From Sphaerospermopsis aphanizomenoides BCCUSP55 (lineage in GTDB: Bacteria > Cyanobacteriota > Cyanobacteriia > Cyanobacteriales > Nostocaceae), in NCBI RefSeq assembly GCF_001586785.1, contig NZ_LUFH02000070.1:1-33162 (forward strand): a DNA stretch of 33,162 bases. The letters run 5' to 3'. Below are positions 32,732-33,162 of the stretch, in pieces. The notes beneath the pieces are model-generated. The model had not been told where the DNA came from. It saw only the letters and a list, made by a program, of their open reading frames with translations, and searched no databases. The translations under genes were made by a program, and so were the position numbers. The first letter of the stretch is position 1; each line of letters begins with the position of its first letter.

Positions 32732-33162
32732 ATGAAATTGATCATCAAAAATTTAGGACCTATTAAAAATAATACTCAAGCCATTGATTTAAATAAAGAT
32801 TTTTTTGTATTTGTTGGCAGAAATAATAGTGGTAAAAGTTATGTTGCTCAATTATTATGGGCGATTTGTAATCAAGATTTAATTAATAAATTTGCGATGG
32901 AATATTTAGATATAATTGATGAGCAAATAGCAGGAGGTATAAATATTAAAATTACGGCTGAAATATTGGATAATGTTTTAAATAAATACATTGATTTTTT
33001 ACAGCGAGAAGTCCAAAAAGAAATATTCAATGTTAGTAATCAGTCAGAAATACTAAATAATATTGCTATCGCGTTTGATTATCAAATATCTGAATTCCAA
33101 GCGCAAGAAGTCAAAATAATTATCACTTATAAGGAAGAACAAGAAAACACATTAGAATATAT
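32732..33162 (+). CDS. AAA ATPase (AAA_15/OLD-like), N-terminal part, cut by window edge
   Basis: The frame starts at the ATG 32732 with GAGAGGTG 11 bases upstream and is open to the last base of the window (143 residues). The start MKLIIKNLGPIKN and the Walker A motif GRNNSGKS at residues 31-38 are those of the RecF/SMC-like AAA_15 ATPases, which often belong to defence modules such as RloA, PtuA or Gabija. After it the sequence is Ile/Asn/Lys-rich helical (FLQREVQKEIFNVSN). It is AT-rich compared with dapL. The rest of the gene, and any partner, lie outside the window, so only ATPase identity is supported. Confidence 0.75.
   Translation, partial: MKLIIKNLGPIKNNTQAIDLNKDFFVFVGRNNSGKSYVAQLLWAICNQDLINKFAMEYLDIIDEQIAGGINIKITAEILDNVLNKYIDFLQREVQKEIFNVSNQSEILNNIAIAFDYQISEFQAQEVKIIITYKEEQENTLEY

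Overview
The window reads as a chromosomal segment of a filamentous (probably heterocyst-forming, Nostocales-type) cyanobacterium. The grounds are: many HIP1 octamers (GCGATCGC), a photosystem II small-subunit gene (psb30/ycf12), cyanobacterial gene families (half-size UPF0016 pair, pentapeptide-repeat membrane protein, Uma2/DUF820 nucleases, PEP-CTERM protein, dapL), AT-rich DNA, and very frequent heptanucleotide-type short tandem repeats and MITE-like palindromes between genes. No rRNA, tRNA, CRISPR array, integrase or transposase was seen.

Layout. 1-1.6 kb: a small membrane protein and two half-size UPF0016 (Mn/Ca exporter type) genes. 1.65-3.9 kb: an AT-rich two-gene cassette (ABC-type ATPase overlapping a TOPRIM/RloB-like gene). 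It is bracketed by a 46-bp direct repeat that is the 3' end of the neighbouring ykgJ-like gene, so the cassette looks inserted at a gene terminus. 3.9-7.1 kb: the ykgJ-like Cys-cluster gene, psb30, a frameshifted gene remnant, and recJ. 7.2-9.4 kb: a Uma2 protein, a secreted RNase T2 and another secreted protein. 9.5-14.1 kb: a KimA-like K+ transporter, an SbcD-like nuclease and cysH, with a nested inverted-repeat region between the last two. 14.6-17.9 kb: a 34-aa single-span peptide, msrA and a large pentapeptide-repeat membrane protein. 17.9-20.4 kb: MITEs, a second Uma2 gene, an HtpX-type protease and the fluoride channel crcB/fluC. 20.5-23.6 kb: a possible papain/NlpC-fold hydrolase preceded by 10-bp repeats, facing a PGM1-type ATP-grasp ligase. 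24.2-25.7 kb: a stress-type SDR with a strong hairpin in its leader, and a small unknown gene. 25.7-29.9 kb: a mercuric-reductase-like flavoprotein (without the MerA C-terminal Cys pair), two TVP38/TMEM64 membrane proteins and a TIGR04283-type glycosyltransferase, all on the minus strand. 30.3-33.2 kb: a PEP-CTERM protein, a compound palindrome, dapL, and the start of another AAA ATPase cut by the window edge.

Most genes are single housekeeping or stress-related units (RecJ and SbcD in DNA repair; MsrA, SDR and flavoprotein in redox stress; KimA, FluC and UPF0016 in ion homeostasis; CysH and DapL in sulfate and lysine metabolism). The strongest candidate for an unusual system is the split ATPase/TOPRIM pair at 1936-3806. 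It has the organisation of OLD/RloAB/PARIS-like phage-defence modules and carries a visible insertion scar. The papain-like hydrolase with helically phased repeats, and the leader hairpins at 24.2 and 25.3 kb, are the next most interesting.
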